Shown piece by piece: positions 63,623 through 64,000 of a stretch of DNA of 64,000 nt. The stretch covers positions 109,944,660 to 110,008,659 of the forward strand of contig CM019824.1 of assembly GCA_009763385.1 (NCBI GenBank). The letters are read 5' to 3'. Within the stretch, counting starts at the first letter, position 1. Every line of letters begins with the position of its first letter. This DNA is from Coix lacryma-jobi var. lacryma-jobi. Its lineage: Eukaryota; Streptophyta; Magnoliopsida; Poales; Poaceae. A program made the translations under genes and the position numbers. The notes under the pieces are model-generated. The model did not search any database and had not been told where the DNA came from. It saw nothing but the letters and a program-made list of their open reading frames with translations.

Positions 63623-64000
63623 TGTCACACCCCAATTTTAAAAACAAAATTGGAGCACAATATATGTATGCCAGGATCAATTTTCATACATATATCGACA
63701 TCATAGTAAATATCAAAACAATGCTTTTATTAATATCTCAAACATTATTACATAAATGACCCTCGGGTCTGAAAGAAAAAGTACAGATCTCATGATAACT
63801 GACTCTAATGAAAACTATGAAGAAGACGCGGAAGTCTGGACTCTATCTCCACAGGAAGATCGACCGGGGGTAGCGCCATCCTAGTACAGATCGTCAGGGT
63901 CGTAGCCACCGTTCTCTGAGTACTCCAGCTCCCCGTAGACGTAGTCTCCAGCGTCTGGGTGGGGTAGCAGGGGGATAAAGAGGAAGGGTGAGTACATCGA
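63623..64000 (-). repeat. G6 5' LTR, inner end only
   Basis: It begins on plus TGTCACACCCCAATTTT and matches 55100-55480 with few differences. It runs out of the window, so the outer end and target duplication cannot be checked. Confidence 0.92.

Larger units (their letters stand above)
55100..64000 (-). mobile_element. G6: Gypsy chromovirus, minus strand, runs out of the window
   Basis: The 3' LTR at 55100-58595 and the start of the 5' LTR at 63623 flank a 5.0-kb internal region with gag, protease, RT, RNase H, integrase and chromodomain. It is inserted in G5 gag. It has no extra ORF before gag: the leader from primer site to gag ATG is only about 370 bases. Two stops in pol and three lesions in gag are visible. 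Confidence 0.92.

Overview
This window is plant nuclear DNA, most likely from a grass (Poaceae). It consists entirely of nested LTR retrotransposons: Copia elements of Sirevirus type, Gypsy chromoviruses with very long GC-rich-centred LTRs, and Athila-type Gypsy elements primed by tRNA-Asp. I found no host gene, tRNA, rRNA or CRISPR array. The species cannot be named from sequence alone.

Layout. G1 is a plus-strand Gypsy chromovirus that forms the oldest visible layer. It has an LTR tail (1-675), a leader, the start of an extra ORF (1465), the rest of that ORF (17357-18267), gag-pol (18575-23002) and a partial 3' LTR (23038-25382). C1 is a minus-strand Sirevirus (1645-17356) inserted into the extra ORF with target duplication ACTTT. 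A 4.26-kb solo chromovirus LTR (10345-14606) sits inside C1 gag. The G1 3' LTR is broken by two head-to-head Athila elements that encode only gag and protease: A (25383-31675, minus) and B (31676-34913, plus). B is cut by G3, a chromovirus (34914-39444) that is interrupted in reverse transcriptase by C2, a young Copia (39445-49784) with an intact pol frame. The C2 3' LTR is fused to G4, a second copy of the same chromovirus pol. G4 ends in a ~0.8-kb inverted repeat that runs directly into the primer-binding site of G5 (52799-55099). G5 gag is cut by G6, a minus-strand chromovirus (55100 to beyond the window).

Main discovery. The extra ORF upstream of gag in G1 and G5 begins with a close copy of the histone H3 N-terminal tail: GRTKETARKSTGG in G1 and ARTKLTARKATKG in G5. 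K4, R8, K9 and T11 are retained, and in G5 the resemblance continues through the K27 position. The rest of the protein is not a histone. It has a compact alpha-beta-beta-beta-alpha-like domain, a coiled coil and a strongly acidic C-terminal tail. G1 pol ends in a chromodomain, the fold that binds methylated H3 tails, so one element carries both a histone-tail mimic and a histone-tail reader. Two diverged families keep the same design, which suggests selection. Splice-acceptor-like sequence directly before the ORF and gag start codons, and donor-like sites in the LTRs, suggest expression from spliced mRNAs.

Other structure of note: arrays of hairpins with co-varying stems in the C1 and G6 LTRs, a probable 106-bp GC-AG intron in G6 gag, hairpins at the pol stop codon in three elements, and two complex junctions (C2/G4 and G4/G5). 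Most coding regions are decayed, mainly by C-to-T type nonsense changes. All statements rest on reading the sequence by eye; identities are estimates and no database search was possible.
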